Assembly: GCA_963782985.1 (NCBI GenBank)
Contig: CAWALU010000007.1
Span: forward strand, 1-64,000
Origin: CAVSWT01 sp963782985
GTDB lineage: Bacteria; Bacteroidota; Ignavibacteria; Ignavibacteriales; Ignavibacteriaceae
Direction: 5' to 3'
Length of the DNA: 64,000 nucleotides
A program made the translations under genes and the position numbers. Under the pieces are notes generated by a model. The model was given only the letters and a program-made list of their open reading frames with translations, was not told where the DNA came from and did not search any database. This document shows positions 25,154 through 34,324 of this stretch, in pieces. Numbering within the stretch: the stretch's first letter is position 1; each line of letters begins with the position of its first letter.

Positions 25154-27433
25154 ATGATTTTCAAAAATCCCATTAAGCGAATTTTAATTATTGCCGCAAT
25201 TTTTCCCGCGCTAATATTTTCGGGCTGCGGAGTCTGGAACAATTTCACTACTTACTTTAATTTATATTATAATACTTCCGATCAATTTGAAACCGCTGAA
25301 GCGACTATTTATGAACAGAAGCGGGATTTATTTTCCACTCAAGAATTGATTATTCCAAGTTCTGCTACGCAAGCCTTAAATAAAGTAGTTGAGAAAGCTT
25401 CAAAAATTTTACAGTTCCACCCCGAGTCCGGTTTTGTTGACGACGCTTTATTAATGCTTGGCAAATCATTTTACTATCAAAAAAATTATTTAAAAGCGTT
25501 AAGGAAATTTCAAGAGCTGCTAGCCACTCAGCAGGGAAGCGATCTTGCCCTCGAAACAAAATTGTGGATTGGCAAAACGCAAATGAGATTAAAAAACTTT
25601 GACGAAGGATTGGCAACGTTAACCGATGTTGTTAAAGAATCTTCAGACGAGGGTGAAGATGAAATTTTGCAGGATGCTTACATTCAACAAATTGTACATA
25701 AAATTTCCATTGAAGATTTTCAAGGCGCAATCAGCTTATCAAATGAACTTTTAGATGTTTCAGGCGATGATGAAGTAAACGCTGAAATTGAATTTGAACT
25801 GGGGAAATTATATAACGACGTGGGCGACACTGAAAATGCAATTGCGTCATTTAAAAAAGTTTTTAACTTCTCCCCTACTTTTGACATTCAATACGGAGCT
25901 AACATCGAGTTAGGAAAAGCTTTAAGAGAAAATAAACAGGATGAGGAAGCTTATAATTTATTTTCAGATATGCGCGACAACGCCAAATACATTGAGGATT
26001 ATGATGAAATAGATTTGCAAAGCGGTATTACTTTAATGGATTTAAATAGAATTGACGAAGCAAAAAATATTTTTGCCGATGTTGACACTTCATATCCTAA
26101 TTCCCTTCAAGCGGGTTATGCGCGATTTGAGCTTGCCAAAATTTTTGAAACGGATTATAATAATTTTGACAGCGCTTCATTTTATTATCAAAAAGCTTCT
26201 ACCACGCAAGCCCCGCCGGAAATTTCAAAAGCCGCGCTTGATAAAAGTCAAAAGTTTAAAAAATATGAAAACTTAAATCGTCAAATAGGCGAAGACCGTC
26301 AAAGCTTAATTTATGCTTTAGATTCCGCAGCATTCTCTAAAGACTCTTCAGCATATTTTGATTCATTAAAAGCTCAGCAAGAAGCTATTCAGAATGAAGC
26401 TATTTCTGAAAGATCAAGCGAACTGCCTAATAGAGGCGGCGGAAGAGGCACAAGAGAATTTGAGTCTAATCAAATTCAATCAAAAATAAAAAAAATAAGC
26501 GATCAAAAACCGCCAATCAAACCTACCATATCCGCCGATTCTATAATGAGTAGAATTGCCAAATCAGAATTTGAAATTGCTAATTTATTTTTTACGGAAT
26601 TTAATTTGCTGGATTCCGCTTATTATCATTACAAAAGAATTTTAAGCGATTATCCAAACTCGCCCTACAATGCAAAAACGCTTTATGCCATCGGAAGCTA
26701 TTATGAAGCCAAGAATGAAAAAGCAAAAGCCGACAGCATTTTTAATTTTATTTATGAAAATTATAAAACTGAAAGTATTGTGAACGCGGCTGCAAGCAAA
26801 ATTAATAAGCCTTTAATTAATTTAAATTATGATCCTGCGGAAGACTTATACGCGGAAGCTGAAAAGCAAATGCTGGATAGTAAGTTTGCCGCTTCGGTAA
26901 ATAATTTTTATAACATTTTTAAAACTTATCCTACTTCCGATTACGCGCCTAAAGCTTTGTACGCCGGCGGATGGATTCTTGAAAATGAATTGAACAAAAG
27001 CGATTCAGCCGCAGTTATGTATGATAGCATTGCGAGCAATTATCCCAAAACTATTTATGCCTCTAAAATAACGCCGAAGCTGAGTTTTTATAAAGCGGAA
27101 AAGTTAAAAGCTAAGCGTGCAATTGAGGATTCGTTAAACGCATTAAATAAAAAGAATATTGATACTACTAAAAATGTAAGCCAACCTGTATTGGAAAACG
27201 AAAATAATTTAAATGCTGACTCTACCGTTATAAATAGCGACTCAAATAATGATACGATGAATCAAGTTGATGACAATTTAGATCCGGCGGAACAGAAAAT
27301 AAACAACTTAACGCCGAACGATTCATTGCTTCAGCCGCAGAATGAAAATCTAAATAGAATAAATGAAGACGAGTTGTTAAATGGAAAAACAAATACTAAT
27401 TCTGATACGCTTAAAATCATTCAGGAAAAATAA
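25154..27433 (+). CDS. TPR lipoprotein, possible SprE/PorW-like T9SS component
   Basis: The 759-residue lipoprotein has a lipobox (LIFSGC, Cys at about 24) and many tetratricopeptide units at about 70-390 and 460-640. A low-complexity Asn/Asp/Ser-rich tail ends it. Its first residues after the lipid site (WNNFTTYFNLYYNTSDQFE) resemble the start of SprE/PorW lipoproteins, which are needed for T9SS function and gliding. The many T9SS cargo proteins in this window make such a component expected. The match is by eye over a short segment, so a generic TPR lipoprotein remains possible. Confidence 0.6.
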   Translation: MIFKNPIKRILIIAAIFPALIFSGCGVWNNFTTYFNLYYNTSDQFETAEATIYEQKRDLFSTQELIIPSSATQALNKVVEKASKILQFHPESGFVDDALLMLGKSFYYQKNYLKALRKFQELLATQQGSDLALETKLWIGKTQMRLKNFDEGLATLTDVVKESSDEGEDEILQDAYIQQIVHKISIEDFQGAISLSNELLDVSGDDEVNAEIEFELGKLYNDVGDTENAIASFKKVFNFSPTFDIQYGANIELGKALRENKQDEEAYNLFSDMRDNAKYIEDYDEIDLQSGITLMDLNRIDEAKNIFADVDTSYPNSLQAGYARFELAKIFETDYNNFDSASFYYQKASTTQAPPEISKAALDKSQKFKKYENLNRQIGEDRQSLIYALDSAAFSKDSSAYFDSLKAQQEAIQNEAISERSSELPNRGGGRGTREFESNQIQSKIKKISDQKPPIKPTISADSIMSRIAKSEFEIANLFFTEFNLLDSAYYHYKRILSDYPNSPYNAKTLYAIGSYYEAKNEKAKADSIFNFIYENYKTESIVNAAASKINKPLINLNYDPAEDLYAEAEKQMLDSKFAASVNNFYNIFKTYPTSDYAPKALYAGGWILENELNKSDSAAVMYDSIASNYPKTIYASKITPKLSFYKAEKLKAKRAIEDSLNALNKKNIDTTKNVSQPVLENENNLNADSTVINSDSNNDTMNQVDDNLDPAEQKINNLTPNDSLLQPQNENLNRINEDELLNGKTNTNSDTLKIIQEK

Positions 27434-27490
27434 TTTAAAATATTTAAGCGGTTTAAATTCCTTTAAAAGTATTTTCTAAAAAACAGATAA

Positions 27491-28237
27491 ATGCAAGTTT
27501 CTCAATTCCCACCGAATGAATTAGCCGGCTATCTTGAAATTATTTTACCTAAAATAAAAAAGCATAAATTTAAAAGTTTTATAATTTTTACTTTAATTAT
27601 TTTTTATCTCAGCGTTCCTTCATTTCAAATTCCGCTGTTGCAGTATAAAACTTTTAGAATAACTTCATTGATGGAGCAGCGAGCCATTGAACATAATTTA
27701 ATTTTTTATCCGCGGCAAAATTGGGTTGATATTGACGACGTAAATCCGGTATTACTGAAATCAATACTTGCATTGGAAGACGGAAGTTTTTTTAAACATA
27801 ACGGCGTTGATTGGAAAGAATTAAAAACATCAATAAGATTGAATCAAAGGCGCGGAAAAATTACCCGCGGGGGCAGCACAATTTCGATGCAGCTTTCTAA
27901 AAATTTATTCTTTACTACAAAAAAATCTTTTGTAAGAAAAGCAAAAGAGCTTTTGGTAACATTCAGAATGGAAAAAGAAATTTCTAAAAAATCTATTTTA
28001 GAAAATTATATAAACGCAATTGAATGGGGCGATGGAATATTCGGAATAAAAAAAGCCGCCGGTATTTATTTTAATAAAACTCCCAACCAATTAAATACTG
28101 CGGAATGCGCAAAGTTGGCCGCAGTTATACCTTCGCCGCTAATTCATCCCGCTAATTCTAATTCGCGATATGTGCTTCGCAGAGCCGCAATAGCGCGCAG
28201 CCGATTGAATGACGTGATTTTATTTCCCAAAAAATAA
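27491..28237 (+). CDS. mtgA: Monofunctional peptidoglycan transglycosylase (GT51)
   Basis: This 248-residue membrane protein has one N-terminal transmembrane helix (about 27-47) and a GT51 domain. The catalytic-glutamate motif is ALEDGSFFKHNGVD (about 93-106). RGGSTISMQLSKNLF and KKSILENYINAIEWGDGIFGI are the other conserved blocks. GT51 enzymes polymerise lipid II into glycan strands. There is no transpeptidase domain and the protein stops shortly after the GT51 fold, so it is the MtgA type. The next gene starts 2 nt after its stop, suggesting co-transcription. Confidence 0.93.
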   Translation: MQVSQFPPNELAGYLEIILPKIKKHKFKSFIIFTLIIFYLSVPSFQIPLLQYKTFRITSLMEQRAIEHNLIFYPRQNWVDIDDVNPVLLKSILALEDGSFFKHNGVDWKELKTSIRLNQRRGKITRGGSTISMQLSKNLFFTTKKSFVRKAKELLVTFRMEKEISKKSILENYINAIEWGDGIFGIKKAAGIYFNKTPNQLNTAECAKLAAVIPSPLIHPANSNSRYVLRRAAIARSRLNDVILFPKK

Positions 28238-28239
28238 TT

Positions 28240-28896
28240 ATGAACAGAAAAGATCTTTTAGCTTTAATTGAAGAAGGGGAAAATATAAGCTGCGAATTTA
28301 AAAGAAAATTTTCATCTAAAGAAAAAATTGCCAGAGAGATGATGGCTTTTGCAAATACAAGAGGCGGCTATATTCTTTTTGGAATTGACGACGACAAAAA
28401 AATTGTGGGCGTGGAAAGTGAAAAAGAGCAAGCGGAATTAATTATGGACGCGGCAAATAATTCTATTGAACCGCCGATTGAGTTTAACATTCAATACAAA
28501 GAATTGTACGGCAAAGAAATCGTAATTGTGGAAGTGCCGGAGTCAGATAAAAAGCCCCATCGTCTTCAAGATTATTTAAATGATTTTGATATCACCAAAG
28601 CTGTTGTAACTGTAAGAGTGAATGACAAAAGTATTCTTGCAAGTAAAGAAATGGTTCGCATTATGCGCGCTCAATCAAATGATTTAAAATTAGTTAAATA
28701 CACAATCGGCAAAAATGAAAAATCTGTTTTTGATTATCTTGAAAAAAATGAAATTATAACCGTAAAAGAGTTAAGCTCGCTTATTAATATTTCTGAGCGG
28801 AGAGCTTCCCGCACTCTTGTAAAATTAGTACGCGCAAATTTGCTTTTGATTCATACTAAAGATAATGGCGAGGAATTTTTTACAGGCAGGCAATAG
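28240..28896 (+). CDS. AlbA_2/Schlafen-type ATP-binding domain protein with winged helix
   Basis: This protein has 218 residues. The N-terminal AlbA_2 (divergent AAA4) domain shows ISCEFKRKFSSKEKIAREMM, then AFANTRGGYILFGIDDD and VEVPESDKKPH. The C-terminal part (about 155-215, FDYLEKNEIITVKELSSLIN) is a winged helix. Proteins of this layout are usually called transcriptional regulators or ATP-binding proteins, but their targets are seldom known. It sits directly behind mtgA and converges on a SpoU methylase gene. Confidence 0.8.
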   Translation: MNRKDLLALIEEGENISCEFKRKFSSKEKIAREMMAFANTRGGYILFGIDDDKKIVGVESEKEQAELIMDAANNSIEPPIEFNIQYKELYGKEIVIVEVPESDKKPHRLQDYLNDFDITKAVVTVRVNDKSILASKEMVRIMRAQSNDLKLVKYTIGKNEKSVFDYLEKNEIITVKELSSLINISERRASRTLVKLVRANLLLIHTKDNGEEFFTGRQ

Positions 28897-28904
28897 TAAG
28901 GTCA

Positions 28905-28920
28905 ATCCGCCGCGGCGGAT
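28905..28920. repeat. Perfect 16-nt GC-rich palindrome between convergent genes
   Basis: ATCCGCCGCGGCGGAT is fully palindromic and stands out in AT-rich surroundings between two convergent genes. It lacks a T-run, so it is not a standard terminator. It may be a protein-binding site or part of an interspersed repeat. Confidence 0.5.
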
Positions 28921-28938
28921 CAAAATTCAATTTCAATT

Positions 28939-29511
28939 TTACTTTTCCCCCTTAACTTTTCTATCGTAAATTTTTCTTAATTCAAAAATTGCAATGCCAT
29001 AAGCTACGGCAACGTTTAATGATTGCTTAATTCCATACTGTGGAATTTCAATTGAGAAGTCGCACAAATTAATTAGCTCTTGCGAGACTCCCGTAATTTC
29101 ATTTCCAATAATCATACATAGCGGAAAATTATTTTCAGTTATTTCGTAATAAGGTTTGCTTTTAGAAGTTAATTCAAGAGCGCATATTTTTACGCCTTCA
29201 TTTTTTAATTTAAGAATTATTTCTTTGGCGTCTTTTACAAATTGCCAGGCGACGCTTTCAGTGGCTCCCAACGCGGTTTTAAAAATTTCTTTCCTGCCTT
29301 CCGGCATATCAGTTTTTGGCGGATGAGGAGTGTAACCGCATAAAAATAATTTTTCAATCATCGCGCCGTCCGAAGTTCTAAATATTGAGCCCACATTATA
29401 ATTGCTTCTTATGCTGTTAAGCAAAACATAAACAGGAAGTTTTTTTACTTTGTGTAATGTTTCAAGAGTTGAACGATTTTTAGAAATTTCTTCGTGAGTA
29501 AGTTTTTTCAT
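28939..29511 (-). CDS. SpoU/TrmH-family RNA 2'-O-methyltransferase
   Basis: The 190 residues contain the SPOUT knot motifs NVGSIFRTSDG (about 36-46), IIGNEITGVSQELI and IPQYGIKQSLNVAVAYGIAI. These form the S-adenosylmethionine site and dimer interface of TrmH-like enzymes, which methylate ribose 2'-OH in tRNA or rRNA. It lacks the N-terminal substrate-binding extension of RlmB, so a tRNA target is likelier but not certain. It lies 58 nt downstream of rlmN on the same strand and may share its transcript. Confidence 0.88.
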   Translation of the reverse strand: MKKLTHEEISKNRSTLETLHKVKKLPVYVLLNSIRSNYNVGSIFRTSDGAMIEKLFLCGYTPHPPKTDMPEGRKEIFKTALGATESVAWQFVKDAKEIILKLKNEGVKICALELTSKSKPYYEITENNFPLCMIIGNEITGVSQELINLCDFSIEIPQYGIKQSLNVAVAYGIAIFELRKIYDRKVKGEK

Positions 29512-29569
29512 AAAAGCCCCCTATTCCCCGATGGGGGAACTGAAAAAGTCATAATATATTTTATTAAGA

Positions 29570-30694
29570 TTAAACATTTTGATCAACTTGATGCGTAGTA
29601 AAATTTTTTTGATAAGCTAATTGTCCGCAAGCGGCTGCAATATCTTCGCCTTGCGTAAATCGAACAATTACAGTTATATTTTTATCTCTAAGCTGTTTAA
29701 CAAAATTATTAATTTTATTTTTTGACGTTGGCTCAAGTTGTGCTGAAAGACCTGATGGATTCATATGCTTTAGCGAATTAAAAGGAATAACGTTTATTTT
29801 TGAGGGAATTATGCTGCAAAGTTTAATGAGGGCCTGCAAATCTTTTTCAGTATCGTTTATATCTTTCAACATTACATATTCAAATGTAATTCTCGTTCCG
29901 GTTTTTTCAGTAAAATATTTTAGAGCTTCAATATTTTCTTTTAAAGAATACTTTTTATTTATAGGCATAATTTTACTGCGCGCGTCTTCAAAACAAGAGT
30001 GAAGCGAAAACGCTAATTTCACTTTCAGCCCTTTATCGGCAAGTTCTCGGATTTTAGGAGCGATGCCGGCAGTAGAAACAGTAATCTTTTTTAAACTGAA
30101 GCCGCCGGATAATTCATCGCTAAAAATTTTTAATGATTTTATTGTTGAATTAAAATTCAAAAGCGGTTCGCCCATTCCCATATAAACTATATTTGTAATT
30201 TTTTCTTTTCCGTAATCTTTTGCGGTAAGCAAGTATTGATCAAATATTTCCCCGGCTGATAAATTCTTTTTATAACCCATTAGTCCCGTTGCGCAAAACT
30301 TACAATCCAACGGGCAGCCGACTTGAGTTGAAATACAAAGCGTAGTGCGTTTTTCTTCCGGAATAATTACGGATTCAATTTGATTATTTTCATTTGTGGA
30401 AAAGATAAATTTTTTAGTTCCTGTTTGATGAGAAGTTTGAGAATTAACCAGCTGCAATGATTTTATTTCCGCAGCGTCATCTAATTTTTCGCGAAGAGGT
30501 TTTGGAAGATTCAGCATTTCATCAAAAGTTAAAGAGAGATTATTATACATCCATTTGAAAACTTGTTCTCCCCGGAATTTCTGCTCGCCTATTTCCAAAA
30601 AATAATTTTGCAATTCTTCTAAAGACAAGCCCTTTAAAAGCTTTTTTCCATTAATAGTTTTCGGAATAATATTTTTAACATTTTTATCATTCAT
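29570..30694 (-). CDS. rlmN: Dual-specificity RNA methyltransferase RlmN
   Basis: This radical-SAM enzyme methylates C2 of A2503 in 23S rRNA and A37 in some tRNAs. The radical-SAM cluster motif is CPLDCKFCATG. Other family blocks seen are NIVYMGMGEPLLNF, KITVSTAGIAPKI, FSLHS and the C-terminal GEDIAAACGQL with the methyl-carrying cysteine. I start it at ATG 30694 (MNDKNVKN, 374 residues), with GGAG close before it. A longer frame opens at TTG 30724 but adds an atypical MLWLNVYIWR leader. Confidence 0.93.
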   Translation of the reverse strand: MNDKNVKNIIPKTINGKKLLKGLSLEELQNYFLEIGEQKFRGEQVFKWMYNNLSLTFDEMLNLPKPLREKLDDAAEIKSLQLVNSQTSHQTGTKKFIFSTNENNQIESVIIPEEKRTTLCISTQVGCPLDCKFCATGLMGYKKNLSAGEIFDQYLLTAKDYGKEKITNIVYMGMGEPLLNFNSTIKSLKIFSDELSGGFSLKKITVSTAGIAPKIRELADKGLKVKLAFSLHSCFEDARSKIMPINKKYSLKENIEALKYFTEKTGTRITFEYVMLKDINDTEKDLQALIKLCSIIPSKINVIPFNSLKHMNPSGLSAQLEPTSKNKINNFVKQLRDKNITVIVRFTQGEDIAAACGQLAYQKNFTTHQVDQNV

Positions 30695-30908
30695 TCTCCA
30701 AATATAAACATTAAGCCAGAGCAATAAAATTTAGCTTTGCGGGTATAGTCATTTCGAAATTTACTTTCACATAATTTTATATCAATTGCTATACAAGTTT
30801 TTATCTGTTATTTTCAATCAATAAAATTTTTATCTCTCAATCTCAAAAAAGATTGGCGAAATAATTTTACAATTACCAAAAGTAATTTCACCAATAAAAG
30901 GATTCATA

Positions 30909-32051
30909 ATGAATTTCGATTTTACCGAAGAACAATTAATGATTAAAGATTCCGCCAAAGAATTTGCCCAGGCGGAAATTGCGCCTTCCACAATTGAAAG
31001 AGACATCAAAGCAGAATTTCCCACAGAGATTGTAAAAAAACTCGGCGAGCTTGGCTTTCTCGGGATGATGGTCCCGCCAGAACATGGAGGCGCCGGACTT
31101 GATACAATTAGTTACGTTTTGGCGATGATTGAAATTTCAAAAGTTGACGCGAGCGTCGGCGTAATTATGTCGGTTAATAATTCTTTGGTTTGTTTTGGAT
31201 TAGAAAAATATGGTTCGGATTTTATAAAAGAAAAATATTTAGCGCCGCTTGCAAAAGGAGAAAAGCTCGGCGCATTCGCGTTATCAGAGCCTGAAGCCGG
31301 AAGCGATGCAACTAAACAAAAAACCACAGCAGAAAAAAATGGGGAGTATTTTACTTTAAATGGAATAAAAAATTGGATAACCAACGGAACCACCGCCGAT
31401 AATTTTTTAGTTATGGCAACTACGGATAAAGAAAAAGGTCATCGCGGAATTTCAACTTTATTGGTTGAAAAAGGAACTGAAGGTTTTGGTCATGGAAAAA
31501 AAGAAGACAAGCTGGGAATTAGAAGTTCCGACACTTGCAGCTTAACTTTTGAAAATTGCAAAGTTCCGATTGAAAATATTATTTGGGAAGAAGGCAAAGG
31601 ATTTAATTTTGCGATGAACACTTTAAACGGCGGTAGAATTGGAATTGCTTCTCAGGCAATTGGAATAGCGGAAGCATCGCTTGAGGCTTCAATAAAATAT
31701 TCCAAAGAAAGAAAAGCGTTTGGAAAAGAAATTTCAAATTTTCAGGCAATTCAATTTAAACTAAGCGATATGGCGGTTAAAGTTGATTGCGCCAAACTTT
31801 TAACTTTTCAAGCGGCGGCTTTAAAGGATGCCGACAAATCCTATTATAAAGAAGCGGCAATGGCAAAATTATATGCTTCAAAAATTGCCGTTGAAAATGC
31901 TTTGGACGCAATTCAAATTCACGGCGGCTACGGATATGTGCGCGAGTATTTAGTGGAAAGATATTTACGCGATTCCAAAATAACTGAAATTTATGAAGGC
32001 ACTTCCGAGATTCAAAAAATGGTTATATCACGCGCCCTTCTCGATTCATAA
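30909..32051 (+). CDS. Acyl-CoA dehydrogenase, butyryl-CoA type
   Basis: The 380-residue FAD enzyme has the N-terminal FDFTEEQLMIKDSAKEFA segment, AFALSEPEAGSDA and the flavin-binding WITNGTTAD. The C-terminal IQIHGGYGYVREYLVERYLRD then IYEGTSEIQK supplies the catalytic glutamate at about 366. It resembles short-chain (butyryl-CoA) dehydrogenases of the Bcd/AcdA group and acts in fatty-acid or amino-acid beta-oxidation, passing electrons to ETF. No ETF genes are adjacent. Chain-length choice is inferred from similarity only. Confidence 0.92.
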   Translation: MNFDFTEEQLMIKDSAKEFAQAEIAPSTIERDIKAEFPTEIVKKLGELGFLGMMVPPEHGGAGLDTISYVLAMIEISKVDASVGVIMSVNNSLVCFGLEKYGSDFIKEKYLAPLAKGEKLGAFALSEPEAGSDATKQKTTAEKNGEYFTLNGIKNWITNGTTADNFLVMATTDKEKGHRGISTLLVEKGTEGFGHGKKEDKLGIRSSDTCSLTFENCKVPIENIIWEEGKGFNFAMNTLNGGRIGIASQAIGIAEASLEASIKYSKERKAFGKEISNFQAIQFKLSDMAVKVDCAKLLTFQAAALKDADKSYYKEAAMAKLYASKIAVENALDAIQIHGGYGYVREYLVERYLRDSKITEIYEGTSEIQKMVISRALLDS

Positions 32052-32061
32052 TAATTTAATA

Positions 32062-32508
32062 ATGAAAATTATTTTGTTAGTTATATATTGCGCTTCAATT
32101 TCATTTACGCAAACTGATTGGGAAAAATGGGAAAAGGCTAATCACTCTTATCAGTTGCCTTCCAAACAAAGCGCGAGAGCTTATAATTTTAACGGCGGAA
32201 ACGCGAGCGAAGTTTTAATAAATAGTTTTGCCTCTGCTTATTGGTTTTTTATTTCTGATGTTGACGGAGATAATTGTCCCTTTAAACCTTCCTGCTCTTC
32301 ATTTCTAATCGCTTCTGTAAAAAGTACAAATATTGTTCAGGGAACATTAATGTTTTTCGATAGGTTTACTCGCGATTTAAATTTTGTAAATAGGAATAAA
32401 CATTATCCATTTATTGAAGGCGGACGTTTTTACGATCCCGAAAGTTTATATGAACTTGATGAAGAAAAAATAAAATATATTCCGCCGATAGTAACCGTTG
32501 CAGAATAA
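32062..32508 (+). CDS. Exported YidD-domain protein
   Basis: From ATG 32062 the 148 residues start with a signal peptide (ILLVIYCASISFTQT). They contain the YidD signature CPFKPSCSSF with the following helix and loop FDRFTRDL. YidD proteins are normally 70-100 residues, cytoplasmic and membrane-bound, and assist YidC-dependent insertion. This one appears exported and carries extra N- and C-terminal segments. An in-frame extension upstream to 31993 would overlap the acyl-CoA dehydrogenase gene and hide the signal peptide, so I reject it. It overlaps the next ORF by 1 nt (TAATG). Its function outside the cytoplasm is unknown. Confidence 0.75.
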   Translation: MKIILLVIYCASISFTQTDWEKWEKANHSYQLPSKQSARAYNFNGGNASEVLINSFASAYWFFISDVDGDNCPFKPSCSSFLIASVKSTNIVQGTLMFFDRFTRDLNFVNRNKHYPFIEGGRFYDPESLYELDEEKIKYIPPIVTVAE

Positions 32509-33359
32509 TGCTTAAAACTTTTTTGCTCTTGATTTTTTTGTCTCCGCTTTTGCTGCCTCAAAATTCTATCTCACCTAAATACTACAATTCAGAAAATATT
32601 AAAAAATTCGGAGACTATTTATTTTGCAGCCAAGATTATCTGCGCGCAATAAATGAATACAATAATTATTTAAAATTAAGTGAAGATGATACAATAAAAT
32701 TTAAAATAGGATTATCGTATTCATATATGGGGGGAAATTTAGAAGCAAAAAGAATATTTTCTCAAATCCAACCAAACGCTCCCCTTTTTGCTATTGCTGA
32801 ATTAGAATATTATAAAAGTTCATTTAAATCTGATCTTATTAATTTTAAAAATAATTTTAATAATGAGGCTGTGAGCGATTCAAATAAAAATAATTTATCT
32901 AAACTTTACAATTACTCTTATTTTTATTCAGATGATGAACTTCCTTTAAAAGAAAAATTTTTATCCATTTATAATAGAAGCGAACAAAAAAAAATAAACG
33001 AGTTTTACCATTTTAAAACTTCGCCGACGACAAAATCGCCTTTGTTTGCTTCAATATTGTCAGCGTTAATTCCCGGTTTAGGTAAAATTTATACTGATCA
33101 AATCGGGGATGGAATTACCGCATTTATTACAACTGGAGTTTTTGCATTTCTTGCTTACGATAATTTTCATGCTCATCATAATTTTCGGGGCTGGCTTTTT
33201 TCGGGATTGGGCACATTTTTTTATGCGGGAAATATTTACGGCTCGGCGGCGGCGGCGCAAATTTATAACGCTAAACTTATGTTTAATTTCAATGCTGAGT
33301 TAAATATTTATCTCGAAAGTGAAAATTATTTTATTCCCAAAATTGATTTCTGTAAATAA
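32508..33359 (+). CDS. TPR and membrane-segment protein, first of two paralogues
   Basis: This 283-residue protein of unknown function has a signal-like N-terminus (FLLLIFLSPLLLPQ) and a short TPR-like region (about 30-70). Near 180-265 the pattern SALIPGLGKIYTDQIGDGIT is followed by hydrophobic stretches, as in DUF5683-type proteins. It overlaps the YidD-like gene by 1 nt and is followed 7 nt later by a gene with the same layout, so the three form an operon. The repeated P-G-x-G-x-x-Y-T pattern suggests a membrane hairpin. No catalytic residues are seen. Confidence 0.65.
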   Translation: MLKTFLLLIFLSPLLLPQNSISPKYYNSENIKKFGDYLFCSQDYLRAINEYNNYLKLSEDDTIKFKIGLSYSYMGGNLEAKRIFSQIQPNAPLFAIAELEYYKSSFKSDLINFKNNFNNEAVSDSNKNNLSKLYNYSYFYSDDELPLKEKFLSIYNRSEQKKINEFYHFKTSPTTKSPLFASILSALIPGLGKIYTDQIGDGITAFITTGVFAFLAYDNFHAHHNFRGWLFSGLGTFFYAGNIYGSAAAAQIYNAKLMFNFNAELNIYLESENYFIPKIDFCK

Positions 33360-33366
33360 TATTCTA

Positions 33367-34209
33367 ATGAATATAAAAGTATTTTTGATATTAGTTTTTA
33401 TTTTGATGAAAAGCGTTTTTGTATTCGCTCAGCAAAACGATATTGACAAGCAGGCGCAGATTGCAAAAAATCTTTTCAGCAAAGAAAAATATTTTGACGC
33501 AATTACAGAATATAAACGTCTTTTATTTTTTGATGATAAAAAGGAATATTCTTATCTCGCAAATTTTATGATTGGCAAATCATATAAAATGGGGGCGAAG
33601 TTTTCAGAAGCTATTTTATTTTTTACCAAATCTGAAATTGAAGCTCAAAATTTTAATGAAATTTATAATTCTAAAATCGAAAAAATTAGATGCAATATTT
33701 TAAGAAGAACTACGGAGAATGCAATTAATTTATTGGAAGAAATGGAAGCGGATTTCCGATTCAATAAAAAGTTAAATGAAATTTATTACTGGCTTGGCTG
33801 GGCAAATATATTTGCCGATGATTGGGAAAGCGCTTCGCAATTTTTTGAAAAAAGTAAAATTGATTCTTCACTAATAAATTTTTGTAAAGATATTGACGAA
33901 CAAAAATATTCAGTTACGTGGGCTTTAATCGGATCCGCCGTATTGCCGGGTTTTGGGCAGTTTTATACGGGGAATTATTTAAGCGGAATTTTATCGCTCG
34001 GATGGAATATTTTATGGGGATACACAACTATTAATGCTTTTGCCGAGGATAGAATTTTTGACGGTTTTGCCGTCGGTAATTTATTGTGGTTAAGATTTTA
34101 TAATGGTAATTTACAGAACGCTAAAAAATTTGCTGAAGAAAATAATTTAGATATTAGTAATATAGCATTAGCTTATTTGCAGTATAAATTTGAAGGTTTA
34201 AAACCCTAA
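33367..34209 (+). CDS. TPR and membrane-segment protein, second paralogue
   Basis: From ATG 33367 the 280-residue protein has a signal peptide (ending VFAQQ) and TPR-like repeats (about 28-170). The C-terminal motif AVLPGFGQFYTGNYLSGILS precedes hydrophobic helices, matching the preceding gene. An upstream in-frame ATG at 33319 lies inside the preceding gene and lacks a signal peptide, so the later start is preferred. A shared membrane-associated role with the YidD-like protein is likely but undefined. Confidence 0.65.
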   Translation: MNIKVFLILVFILMKSVFVFAQQNDIDKQAQIAKNLFSKEKYFDAITEYKRLLFFDDKKEYSYLANFMIGKSYKMGAKFSEAILFFTKSEIEAQNFNEIYNSKIEKIRCNILRRTTENAINLLEEMEADFRFNKKLNEIYYWLGWANIFADDWESASQFFEKSKIDSSLINFCKDIDEQKYSVTWALIGSAVLPGFGQFYTGNYLSGILSLGWNILWGYTTINAFAEDRIFDGFAVGNLLWLRFYNGNLQNAKKFAEENNLDISNIALAYLQYKFEGLKP

Positions 34210-34324
34210 AATTTGCAGCAAGAAATTGAAGTAAATTTTGGGGCATATTATTTAAAAATAAATTATTTTCTTAATTTCTCTTTAACTCATTTATAAATAA
34301 ATTGTAAACCATATCGGAGGTTTA

